16,686 nucleotides of DNA from JBCDBH01 sp039184055 (lineage in GTDB: Bacteria; Acidobacteriota; Thermoanaerobaculia; Multivoradales; J023): assembly GCA_039184055.1 (NCBI GenBank), contig JBCDBH010000099.1, positions 1 through 16,686 of the forward strand, given 5' to 3'. This document shows positions 1 through 12,100 of this stretch, in pieces (positions within the stretch are counted from its first letter, which is position 1; each line of letters starts with the position of its first letter). The position numbers and the translations under genes are program-made. The notes below the pieces were generated by a model, which saw nothing but the letters and a program-made list of their open reading frames with translations, ran no database searches and was not told the origin of the DNA.

Positions 1-161
1 CGCAGTGTCTCGTGACGCGCCACCACGTGCGACAAGGCGCGAGCCAGACGCTCGACGTCGATCGGTCCACGCAGGCGCACCGGGGACGGAATGTTGTACG
101 CCGGGCTGTCGGGCTCGAGCTGGGACTGGAACCACAAACGTTCCTGGGCGAACGACAGCGG
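1..161 (-). other. NRPS module 6 condensation domain, N-terminal fragment
   Basis: About 53 residues from Pro5368 to the window edge read PLSFAQERLWFQSQLEPDSP, then continue to SHVVARHETL. These are the first two core motifs of an LCL-type condensation domain. The active-site HHxxxDG lies outside the window. This shows the synthetase continues for at least one more module and does not terminate after T5. The fragment is most similar to C5 and C4. Confidence 0.93.
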
Positions 162-3100
162 CAGGTGGAAGCTGCCGTCGCGCGTCGGCTGACGCTCGAT
201 TGCGGTGATCGGTGGCAAGTGTTCGGAACCATCCAAACGCTCGACCGCGCGCGCCAAACCCGCGACATCGGACGTATCGAAGAGCTGTCGCAGCGGTACT
301 TCGATCCCCAGCTCCCGGCGCAAAGCCGACACCAAACGGGTGGCGAGCAGCGAGTGTCCCCCGAGCGCAAAGAAATCGTCTTCGACACCGACCTGCTCGA
401 CCCCGAGCACCTCGGCGAAGAGCGCAGCGATCTGACGTTCGAGCGGCGTGCGTGGCGCGACATAGACCCGCTCGCTACGAGTCGGCTCCGGCGTCGGTAG
501 CCGCTTGCGATCCACTTTTTCGTTGGGCAGCAAGGGAAGACGATCGAGCACCACGAAGGCGGACGGCACCATGTAGCCGGGCAGACGTTCGCCAAGTTCG
601 ATCCTGAGCGGCGCGACATCGAGCTCGCCGTCGATATGGTCTGCCGCCGTGATCCACGCGATCAGGCGTTTATCGGCGCCGTCGCCACGCGCCATCACCA
701 CCGCGTCACGCACCGAGGGTTGCTCGAGCAACGCCGCCTCGATTTCACCCAGCTCGACACGGTGACCACGGATCTTCACCTGGAAGTCGAAACGACCTTC
801 GAAGAGCAGCTCACCGTCGGCACGCCAGCGCACCCGATCCCCGGTGCGATAAAGCCGCGCGCCGGGTTCACTGGCAAACGGATCGGGCACGTAGCGCTCG
901 GCGGTCAGACCCGGACGATGCAGGTAGCCACGCGAAATACCGTGCCCACCGATATAGAGCTCGCCACGCACGCCGAGTGGAACTTGGCGCAGCTCGGAAT
1001 CGACGACATAGAGACGATCACCGTGAATCGGCTTGCCGACCGTCGGCTCACCGTGCTCGACCCCCTGTGGAATGAGCGCCACCGAGGTGTAGGTCGTGTC
1101 TTCCGACGGACCGTACATGTTGTAGAACGCCTCGACGTTGGGCTGCGCGTGCACGGCCTCGGCAAGAGTGCGATAGACCGGCTCACCGCCGACGTTGATG
1201 GCACGGGTGCTCGGTGGCACGCCATCCGCACGAATCAGCTCGGCGATCGCCGACGGCACGGTGCTGAAGATGCGCACCCGGTCCCGTCGTGGATGATCGA
1301 TCGCCGCCAGCGCGTCGGCGCCGATGATGATCGTGCCACCGAGCGAGAGGGTGCCAAAAAGCTCGAAGACCGAGACATCGAAGTTGATCGAGGTCGCGGC
1401 GTACAAACCCTCGAGAAGGTCGGGAGTAAAGGTGTCCCGACCCCAGCCGAGCATGACCACCGCCGAGCGATGGTTGATCGCTACGCCCTTGGGTTTGCCG
1501 GTCGAGCCCGAGGTGTAGATCAGGTAAGCCAGACGGTCGTCGGGCATCGCGAGACCGAGCGGGCCGTCGTCGTAGGCAGCGGCGGGATCGTCGGCCAGAT
1601 CGACCACGAGCGCCGTGTGCTCAGGAAGGATCTCAGCGCAGCCATGCTTGGTCAGCACCACCGGCGCGCGCGAGTCTTCGAGCATGAACGACAGTCGATC
1701 GGCGGGATAGCTCGGGTCGAGCGGCGCGTAGGCGCCACCGGCTTCGAGCACCGCGAGCAGCGCGACCACCAGGTCGACCGAGCGATCCATACACACGCCG
1801 ACACAGACCTCGGGACCGATACCCGGCGTCCGCAGGTGACGCGCCAGCTGGCGACTCTTGCTCACCACTTCGGCGTAGGTATAGACCGACTCTTCGTCGA
1901 GAATCGCCTCGCGTTCCGGTGTCTTCTCGGCTTGAACAGCGATCAACCCTTCGATCGTCGCCGCGGGCTGGGACACCGGCTCGGGACCGGCGAGGAAACG
2001 CTCGAGCGTGGCAATCTCGTCTTTGCTGCGTAGCTCGAAGCTCGATAGTGGCCGATCAGGCGCCGTGATCGCCTGTTCGAGCAGGCTCTGGAAATGACCA
2101 AGAAAGCGCTCGATGGTCGTGCGATCGAAGAGATCGGTATTCCACTCGATACCGCCACGCAAACCGTCGGGGCTTTGACCGAACGACAGCTGCAGATCGA
2201 ATTTCGCCGTCGTGCTCTCACTGCTCACCGGCTCGACCATGACCTCTTCGTCGAGCGATACCTGCTCGAAGGGCGCATTCTGCAGCGACAGCATCACCTG
2301 GAAGAGCGGCGGATGGGCCAGATCGCGATCCGGCTCGAGCTCGGCGACCAGACGCTCGAAGGGTACGTCCTGATGCGAATAGGCGTCGAGCGTGGTCTCG
2401 CGGGCGCGTTCGAGCAGCTGACGCAGCGTCGGATCGCCTTCTAGATCGACCCGCAGCACCAGCGTGTTGATGAAGAAGCCGATCAACGGCTCCATCTCGG
2501 CCCGGGTACGACCGGCGATCGGCGTGCCGATCGCGAAGTCGTTCTGACCCGACCAGCGACCGAGCAACGCCGAGAAGATGGCCAGCAGACCCATGAACAC
2601 CGTGCCACCTTCGGCTTGCACCAGGCCTTCGAGCGATTCGGTGAGCTCCTCGGAGATGACGACCGACGCGGCATCACCGGCCCAGGTCTGCACCGCCGGG
2701 CGAGGCCGGTCGGTGGGCAGTTCGAGCACCGGCACGCCGGCGAGACGCTCACGCCACCACGTGACCTGTTCCTCGACCCGTGGCGCCAGATGCTCGCGTT
2801 GCCACACCGTGACGTCGGGATACTGCACCTCGAGCGCTGGCATCACCGTGCTGGGATCGCCATAGAAGGTGACCAGCTCGCGGATCAGCACCTCCATCGA
2901 CCAGCCGTCGTAGACGATGTGATGCACGGTGAGCGCGAGCACGTGGTCATCGGATGCCAGTCGAAAGAGCCGCGCACGAAGCAACGGTCCACGGGCGAGA
3001 TCGAAGGGACGACGGGTCTCTTCACCCACAGCCTGGACGAGCTCACTCTCGTCGATCTCATCGCTCGGCAGCTCGAGGGTCGACGTCGACAGCACCACCT

Positions 3101-6100
3101 GCATCGGCGTGCCGTCGATCTCGCGAAAAACTGTGCGCAGCGATTCGTGGCGTTCGACGATCGCACCGAGCGCGGCGGCCAGACGCTCAGCGTCGACGAC
3201 GCCACGCAAACGCACCGGCGACGGGATGTGGTACGCCGGGCTGTCGGGCTCGAGCTGCGCCAAGAACCACAGACGTTCCTGCGCAAACGACAGAGGAAAA
3301 TGGACACTGCCGTCGGCCGCGACCGGGCGTTCGACATAGGTGATCGGTGGCAGCGCCGGGCGGCCATCGCTCGATTCGAGCGCGGCGTCGATCACTGCGG
3401 CGAGACCGGCGACGTCAGGACTCTCGAAGAGCTGGCGGAGCGGAATCTCCACCCCGAGCTGCCCGAGGATCTGCGACACCACCTGGGTGGCGAGCAACGA
3501 ATGACCGCCGGTGGCGAAGAAATCGTCGTGACGACCAACCCGCTCGACCCCGAGCACGTCGGCGTAGATCGCCGCCACCGTGCGCTCGGTGTCGGTGCTC
3601 GGCGCGACGTACTCGCTCTTGTCTTGCCACTCGGGAGCCGGCAAAGCGCGACGATCGACCTTGCCATTGCGGGTGAGCGGAAAGACATCGAGCGCCACGA
3701 TGGCGGCGGGCACCATATACGACGGCACGCGTGGCCGGACATGCGCGCGCAGAGTGTCGATGTCGAGCGTGTGACCGGTGTCGGGCTCGACGTAGGCCAC
3801 CAGGCGTCGATCACCGGGCTGGTCTTCACGCACCATGGCGAGCGCGGCGCGCACACCCGTATACGAGGTGAGCGCCGCCTCGATCTCCCCGGGCTCGATC
3901 CGGAAGCCACGCAGCTTGACCTGGCGATCGACCCGGCCGAGAAATTCGACCGTTCCGTCGGCGCGCCAGCGGCCGCGATCTCCCGTGCGATAGAGCCGCG
4001 CGCCCGGCTCGGTGGCGAACGGATCCGGCACGAAGCGTTCAGCGGTCAACGCCGGACGACGCAGATAGCCACGCGCCACACCATCGCCACCGGTGTAGAG
4101 CTCACCAGGAATGCCCACCGGGGTCGGCATCAGCTCGCCATCGAGCACATACACGGTGGTGTTGGCGATCGGTGTGCCGATCGGTACCGTGGCGCTGTCG
4201 AGCTCGGTGCCGGGTGGCATGGAGTAACTGCTGGTGGCAACAGTGTTTTCGGTCGGCCCGTAGGCGTTGATCAGGGTGGTCGTGTCGAGCTCGGCGAGAG
4301 CCTGACTTGCGTGCCGGACCGAGAGAGCCTCGCCCCCGATGATCACCTGTCGCACCCCACGGAGATCGTCGAGACGATGATCGACCATCTGATGGAACAC
4401 GCTGGTGGTGAACACGACGCTCGTCACGTCGTAGCCCGATAGGAGCGCGCCGATGTCTTGGAGCGACATGGCCCCGGACGGAGGCAGCACCAGCCGTCCG
4501 CCACTGAGCAGCGCCGCCCAGATCTCGAAGGCCGCGGCGTCGAAGGCCGGTGACGCGAGATGGCTGTAGGTCTGCTCGGGACCGAGGTCGGCAAACCCGG
4601 ATTCGACCACGAGGCGCAGGACGTTGCGATGGGTGCCCGTGACGCCTTTGGGGCGTCCGGTCGAGCCAGAGGTGTAGATGATGTAGGCCAGAGACTGTGG
4701 ATCGATCTCGGGCCAAGCATCATCGGCTTCGCCGTTGTCTTCTTCGGCTTTCCAGGCGTCGAGCGGCACGATTTCGATTGGCAGAGTATCGATCGGCTGA
4801 GTGTCGAGCGCGGCCGGCAAACGCGAGGCTAGACGCGGCTCGGCCACCACGACCCGCGTCAGGGTGTCGTCGAGGATGTAGGTCAGCCGCTCGTCAGGAT
4901 CGGTCGGATCGAGCGGGACGTAATAACCGCCGCTGGCGAGAATCGCCAGCATGGACACCACCATGTCGGGGCTACGCTCGGCGAACAGAGCCACCGGATC
5001 TTCCCAGCCGACCCCACGCTTGCGCAGCGCGCGCGCCTGGAGCCGGGCGCGACGGGCCAGCTCGGCGCGGGTGATTCGGATGTCCTCGTACATCAGAGCG
5101 ATGCCGTCCGGATCGGCTTGGACCGTGCCGAGGAACTGTTCGATCAAATGACTATCGCGTGGATAGTCGGTGCGTGGTCCGGCTGATTCGAGACGCTGAC
5201 GACTCGGCTCGAGCGGCAGTCGGCTAATCGGCAGATCGGGGGTGTCGACGGCCTGTTCGAGAAGATGCTCGAGATGCGCCGCGAGACGTTCGATCGTCGA
5301 GCGATCAAAGAGATCGGTATTCCACTCGATGGTGCCTTCGAGCCCGCTTTCCTCGTCTCCATCGTGTCCTGGACCCAAAGCCACGACGAGATCGTATTTC
5401 GCCGTCGTGCTCGATCCGATGACCGGCTCGACCGCGACATCGTCGCCCAGCGAGACGCGTTCGAAGGGTGCATTCTGCAGCGATACCGCGGTCTGGAAGA
5501 GCGGTGGATGGGCCGGATCGCGATTCGGTTCGAGCGCCGCGACCAGCCGTTCGAAGGGCACGTCTTGATGCGCGTAGGCGCCGAGGGTGGTCTCGCGGAT
5601 CCGGCCGAGCAGGGTGCGAAAGCTCGGATTGCCGTCGAGGTCGACCCGCAGGGCCAGGGTGTTGACGAAGAAGCCGATCAACGGCTCCATCTCGGCCCGG
5701 TTGCGTCCGGCGATCGGCGTACCGATGGCGAAGTCGTCTTGTCCCGACCAGCGACCGAGCACGACCGAGATGGCCGTCAACAGGGCCATGAAGGGCGTCG
5801 CCCCTTCGGCGCGCGCCAGGTCGTCGAGCGGCGCGACGACTCGCGCGGGAAGCGCGAAGGGCAGGGAATCACCGGCCCAGGTTTGCACCGCCGGTCGTGG
5901 ATGATCGGTCGGGAGATCGAGCACCGGCACCCCGGCGAGCTGCTCCCGCCACCAGTCGATCTGCTCGTCGAGCCGCGCCGCGAGATGCTCGCGCTGCCAC
6001 ATCGCGACGTCGGGCACTTGCGTGACGAGTGGCGCCAGCGGGGTGCTTCCGTCGTACAACGCGACAAGCTCGCGAATCAGCACCCCGGTCGACCAGCCGT

Positions 6101-9100
6101 CGGAGACGATGTGGTGCACGGTGAGCGCCAGCACGTGGTCGTCATCAGCGAGCCGGAAGATCCGGGCGCGCAGAAGCGGGCCTCGGGCGAGATCGAAGGG
6201 CTTTTTCGATTCGTCGGCCACCCGCGTCAACAGTGAATCTTCGTCGACCTCGTCGATCGGTAGGTCGACGCTCAGCGTCGGCACGATCACCTGCATGGGC
6301 ACGCCGTCGCGCTCGCGAAAGACGGTGCGCAGCGACTCGTGACGATCGACGATGTTCTGTAGCGCGGTGGCCAGCCGATCGAGATCGACCGGACCCCGGA
6401 GACGGACCGGCGTGGGGATGTGGTACGCCGGGCTGTCGGGCTCGAGCCGGGCGAGGAACCACAGCCGTTCCTGCGCGAAGGAGACGGGGAACGTGACGGT
6501 GCCGTCGTCGTTCGGTCGGCGCTCGACGGCTTCGATCGGTGGCAGCGCCGCACCTTGTGCCTCGTCGACGGCGATCGCGAGCCCGGCAATCGTCGGCGTT
6601 TCGAAGAGCCGCCGCAGAGCGATCTCGACCTCGAGCTCATGACGAATCCGCGACACCACCTGGGTGGCGAGCAGGGAATGGCCACCGAGAGCGAAGAAAT
6701 CGTCGTCGACACCGAAGTCGGCCTCGTCGAGCCCGAGCACGTCGGCCCACAGGCTCGACAGGGTGCGTTCGAGATCGTTCCGGGGCGCCACACGCTCGCC
6801 ACGGGTCTCGGTCCAATCGGGCTCGGGCAGGGCGCGTCGGTCGACCTTGCCGTTGGCGGTGAGCGGAATCCGCTCGACGACGACAAACGCCGACGGGACC
6901 ATATAGCTCGGCAGCCGATCGGCGAGCGTCCCGCGCAATGCCGCAAGATCGACGCCATCAGAGACGGGCACGATAAACGCGGCGAGCCGGCGGCTGTGGG
7001 TCGAGCGATCCTCGAAGTCGACCACCACGGCGTCGGCGACCGTCTCCTGGTCACGAAGCACCGCTTGGATTTCCCCCAGCTCGACACGGTGCCCGCGAAC
7101 CTTGACCTGACCGTCGATTCGGCCGAGAAACTCGACCGCGCCGTCGTCACGCCAGCGACCGAGATCGCCACTGCGATAAAGCCGCGCGCCGGGCTCCTCG
7201 CTCCACGGATGCGGCACGAAGGCCGCCGCGGTACGCGCCGGATCGCCGAGATAACCCCGCGCCAACGTGATGCCACCGATCAGGATCTCGCCGGCAACTC
7301 CGATCGGGGCGAGCGCGCCGGTGGCGTCGACGATCAAGATCTCCGCACCCGCGATCGGCGTTCCGATCGGCAGGGCCGCGGTATCGCGTTCAGCAGCCGA
7401 GCAGACGTGCATGATCACCGAAATACAGGTCTCGGTGGGTCCGTAGCGATTGTGCACCTCGACGTCGACGCGCTCCATCACCCGCGCCGGCAGGTCGGGC
7501 GGCACCGTTTCGCCCCCGGTGATCACCGCGCGAAGCGATCGACACGCGTCGAGCTCGTCCATCTCGGCAACCACCGCGAGCTGCGAGGGCAAGAACGCCA
7601 CCTGCGTGACGTCGTGTCGCGTCACGAGGTCGAGTAGGTAGGGCACATCTGTGTGACCGTCCGGCCGCGCGACGATCAACCGCCCACCACATACCAGCGG
7701 CGAGAAGACCTCGCCCACCGAGACGTCGAAACCGATCGAGGTTTTGGCCAACACCGCGCCACGCGAGGTGTGCTCGTTGGCCACCACCCACGACAGACGG
7801 CTGGCCACCGCGGCGTGCGACATCACCACGCCCTTGGGCGTGCCGGTCGAGCCCGAGGTGTAGAGCACGTAGGCGGGCATCGCCGGATCGAGCGCAACAT
7901 CGGGAGGCGTGCCGTCGGTCTCGAGATTGGTGTCTTCGAAATCGATCGCGTCGATCTCGATCACCGGTGCGTCACACGTCGGCAGCGACGCTCGCAAATG
8001 GCTTTGGGTGAGCAAAACGGCGATCCCGAGGTGTCGCTCAGCGTCGGCGACGATCGCCGCCAACCGCTCGATGGGCTGCGCGACGTCGAGCGGCACATAG
8101 GCGGCGCCGCTTTCGAGCGTGCCGAGCAGCGCGACGGCCAGATCGACCGAGCGTTCGACCGCCACCGCCACCAGGGTCTCGGGCCCGGCGCCGTGTTCAC
8201 GTAGCTGATGCGCCAAGGACGAGGCACGCGCGCCGAGCTCCCGATACGTCAGCGTCTCGTCTTCGGTGACCACGGCGATGGCGTCACCCTGTTTGTCGAT
8301 CTGACGTCGCACCAAACCATGCAGCGTCGGAGCGAGCGACTCGACCGGGGGCGCGAGCCCCATCTCCGTGCGCAGAAGTCGTTCGGTCGCGGCGTCGAGC
8401 AAGGGCACGTCGAAGGCCGGTCGGTTCGGGGTCTCGAGACCGGCAACCAAAGCGGTCTGCACGTGCGCGAGTAGCCGTTCGATTCGGCTGCGATCGAAGA
8501 GATCGACCGCGTAACGAGCCACAAGCGTCAGGCTGCGGTCGGTCTCCTCGACCACGGTCAGACCGAGCTCGAGCTTGACCTCGGGGGGTGCGGTATCGAG
8601 CGGCTCGATCACCAAACCGGGAAGCACGTCGGCCTCGGGCGTCATCGCGGTGCTGAACATCACCTGGACGAGCGGGGAACCGGCCAGATCACGTTCGGGT
8701 GCGAGCGTCTCGACAAGCGTTTCGAACGGCAGATCCTGATGATCCTGGGCGGCAAGCACCGCGTCGCGGGTCCGGGTGACGAGCTCGGCAAAGGTCGGTC
8801 TGGCGGTGAAATCGGTCCGGATCACCAACGTGTTGACGAAAAAGCCGATCAGCGGCTCGAGATCGGGATGACGGCGATTGGTGGTCGGAATCCCCACCGC
8901 GAAATCGCGGGCACCGGAAAGACGCGCGAGCACGAGCTGAAAGGTGGCCAGGAAGAGCGCGAAACGAGTCGCGCCGCTCGCCTGGAGAAACGTCTCCATT
9001 GCCGGAGGCGGATCGATCCGCATCGACACCGTTGCGCCCCGAGTGGCGCGGCGGGTGCCGCGTGCACGGTCGGTGGGCAGCTCGAGCGTCGGCAGACCGT

Positions 9101-12100
9101 CGAGTTGCTGACGCCAATAGGCGAGCTGATCCTCGCGACGTGCGCCGCTCAGCCAGGCGCGCTGCCAGGCCGCCGCGTCGGCCACCTGGATCGCCAGCGG
9201 AGCGAGCGACGGCTCGTCACTACGGACGAAGGCGTCGTAGAACGCTCCGAGCTCGCGAAGAAAAACCCCCATCGACCAGCCGTCGGAGACGATGTGATGG
9301 AAGGTGGCGATGAGGACGTGGTCGGCGGCGACGCAGTCGGCGGCGACGTGGTCAGTGGTACCGAGTCGGAGCAGACGCAGCTTCAGCAGCGGCGCCGCCG
9401 CCAAGTCGAAGCGGGTCTCAGCGGCGACGCGGAGCACGTTTTCGATCGCCTGATCAAAGGTCGCGCTGCCCTCTTCGACATCGATATCGATCACGACGCT
9501 CGGCTCGATCACCTGAACCGGTCGACCGTCGACGGCGACAAAACGGGTACGGAGCACTTCGTGTCGCTCGACCACCGCCGTCACCGCGCGCTGGAGCGCG
9601 TCGACATCGAGACGGCCGCGTAGCCGCACGCCAAACGGCATGTTGTAGGCCGTGTTGCCGGGATCGAGCTGATCGAGAAACCACAGCCGTTCTTGCGCCG
9701 AGGATGCGGGCAGACGAACCCGGCCATCGGCGTCGACGGCGCGTTCGAGCACCTCGATCGTTGGCCAGGTCTGGGTGCCGGTCTCGTCGACCCGCTGGGC
9801 CAGAGCGGCAACGGTGGGCGTGGCGAAGAGCTCGCGGAGAGGCACGTCGACCCCGAGCGTCTCGCGCATCCGCGACACCAGCCGGGTGGCGAGCAGGGAG
9901 TGACCACCGAGAGCGAAGAAATCGTCGTCGATGCCGATGGTCTCGGCCTCGCGCTCGAGGATTTCGGCCCAGATCGCGTGGACCCGTGCTTCGGTGGTGG
10001 TGCTCGGCAGGCGACGCGCGCCGCTCGCTTCACCCCAGGCCGGCTCGGGCAAGGCGCGGCGGTCGACCTTGCCGTTGCGGGTCAGCGGCATGACGTCGAG
10101 CTCGACGATCACCGCCGGCACCATATAGCTCGGCAGCCGCTCGGCAAGACTGTCGCGTAGCGTCGATGCGCCTTGATGTTCCGGATCGAGCACCACGAAG
10201 GCCGCCAGGCGACGGCTGCCGGTGGCGGGATCGTCGTAATCGACCACCACGCCCTGACGCACACCGGGACGTTCGAGCAAGACGGCTTCGATCTCCCCGA
10301 TCTCGACACGGTGACCTCGAACTTTGATCTGACCGTCGATCCGGCCGAGAAACTCGAGCACGCCGTCATCACGCCAACGACCGAGATCACCACTGCGATA
10401 CAGACGCGCACCGGGCTGATCGCTCCAGGGATGCGGCACGAATGCCGTCGCGGTCCGGATCGCGGCGCCCAGGTAGCCTCGGGCGAGACAGATGCCCCCA
10501 ATCAAGATTTCACCGGCGACCCCAGGCGGCACGAGCTCCCCGAAGACGTCGACGATGAAGATCTCGGCGCCGCCAAAAGGCTTGCCGATCGGTAGCGTCG
10601 CAGCGTGACGATCCTCGATCCGGCAATGGTGTTGCACCACCGAAATACAGGTCTCGGTGGGGCCGTATCGACTGATGACGTCGATCTCGTCGCCGAGCTG
10701 TTCGAGTACCCGGGCCGGGAGCTCTGGAGGCACCGTCTCGCCCCCGGTCACCACCTGACGCAGGCTCGGACACGACCGCAACCCTCCCTGCTCCACCAAG
10801 ATGGCGAGCTGGGAAGGCAGGAACGAGACCTGGCTGATCGCTTCGCTGGCGATCAAATCGAGCAAGAAAAGATCGTCGGTATGCTGACCACGCGGCGCCA
10901 AGACCACGCGCCCCCCGCTCACAAGAGGGGAAAAGAGCTCGGCGACCGATAGATCGAAGCCGATCGAGGTTTTGGCGAGCTGCGACTCGACCCGCTCATT
11001 CGCGAGCACCCAGGACAATCGATTGGCGATCGCGGCGTGGGTGATCACCACGCCCTTCGGCCGACCGGTCGAGCCCGAGGTATAGATGACATAGGCCGGA
11101 GAATCACCTTCGACCGCGACGATCGGTCGAACCTCTGAAGGATTGTCGTCGGGAAGGTCGTCGGCCTCGTGGTCCAAGACCAACACCTCGGCTGCAACCG
11201 TGGGAAGACTGTCGACAAGCTCGGCCTGGGTGAGAATGGCGACTACCGGCATCGCGGCACTGGCGTCGTCGAGGATCTGCTGGCGACGCGCTTCGGGCTG
11301 CGCCGGATCGAGCGGCAGGTACGCGGCGCCGGTGGTGAGCGTAGCGAGAATCGCGATCACCAGATCGAACGACCGCTCGAGACTCACCACCACCAGCGTC
11401 TCGGGACCGGCGCCGAGCGCACGGAGACGATGCGCGAGATGCGCGGTGCGCTGACCGAGCTCGGCGTAGGTCAGGCTGTCGTCAGCGAGCACCACCGCCA
11501 GACGATCGGGATGACGCTCGATGTGTCGCCACACCATGTCGTGCAGCGTGCTGGCGACCACCGTATAAGCCGACTCGGTGGCATTGAAGTCGATCCGCAT
11601 CCGGTGCGCGTCGACTGGATCGACGAGCGGGAGACGAAAGACCGAAGTCGTGGGCGTCGTCACCGCCGCGTCGAGCAAGCGACGATAGCCGTCGAGCAGA
11701 CGCTCGATCCGTGGCTCGGAGAAGAGGGCGGCGGCGTACCGAACCGAAACAGTGAGTCCACCGTGCGCGTCGGGATAGAGCGAAAGGCCCAACTCGGTTT
11801 TGACGTCCTGCGGCGTCTCGGCGAGCACTTCGAGATCGATTCCACCCATCTCGAGCTCGAGCGGCGCATTTTGCAGCGCGAAGAGCACCTGAAAGAAAGG
11901 CGTGCTGGCGAGATCGCGATCCGGCGCCAAATGCTCGACCAGGCGCTCGAACGGCAGGTCTTGATGATCCTGTGCCGCCAGCACGGTCGCATGCGTGCGC
12001 GCGAGCCAAACGGCGAACGACGGCTCGCCTACGAGCTCGGCGCGTAGCACCAGGGTGTTGACGAAGAAACCGATCAAGCCTTCGAAATCGGGATGGCGTC

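Noticed and set aside
2616..4442. 608-codon open frame on the plus strand, and similar long plus-strand frames at 636-2033, 5265-6236 and 6420-7637
   Set aside because: They lie exactly antisense to the NRPS codons. In that register a stop appears only where the NRPS uses TTA, CTA or TCA, which are rare in this GC-rich gene, so long antisense frames are expected. Their translations are Arg-, Asp- and His-rich with no family motif.
3400..6500. Possible gene boundary between modules, given the differing A-domain families
   Set aside because: The frame is continuous through every T-C linker, with no stop and no internal ribosome binding site plus start pattern that stands out, so this is one gene.
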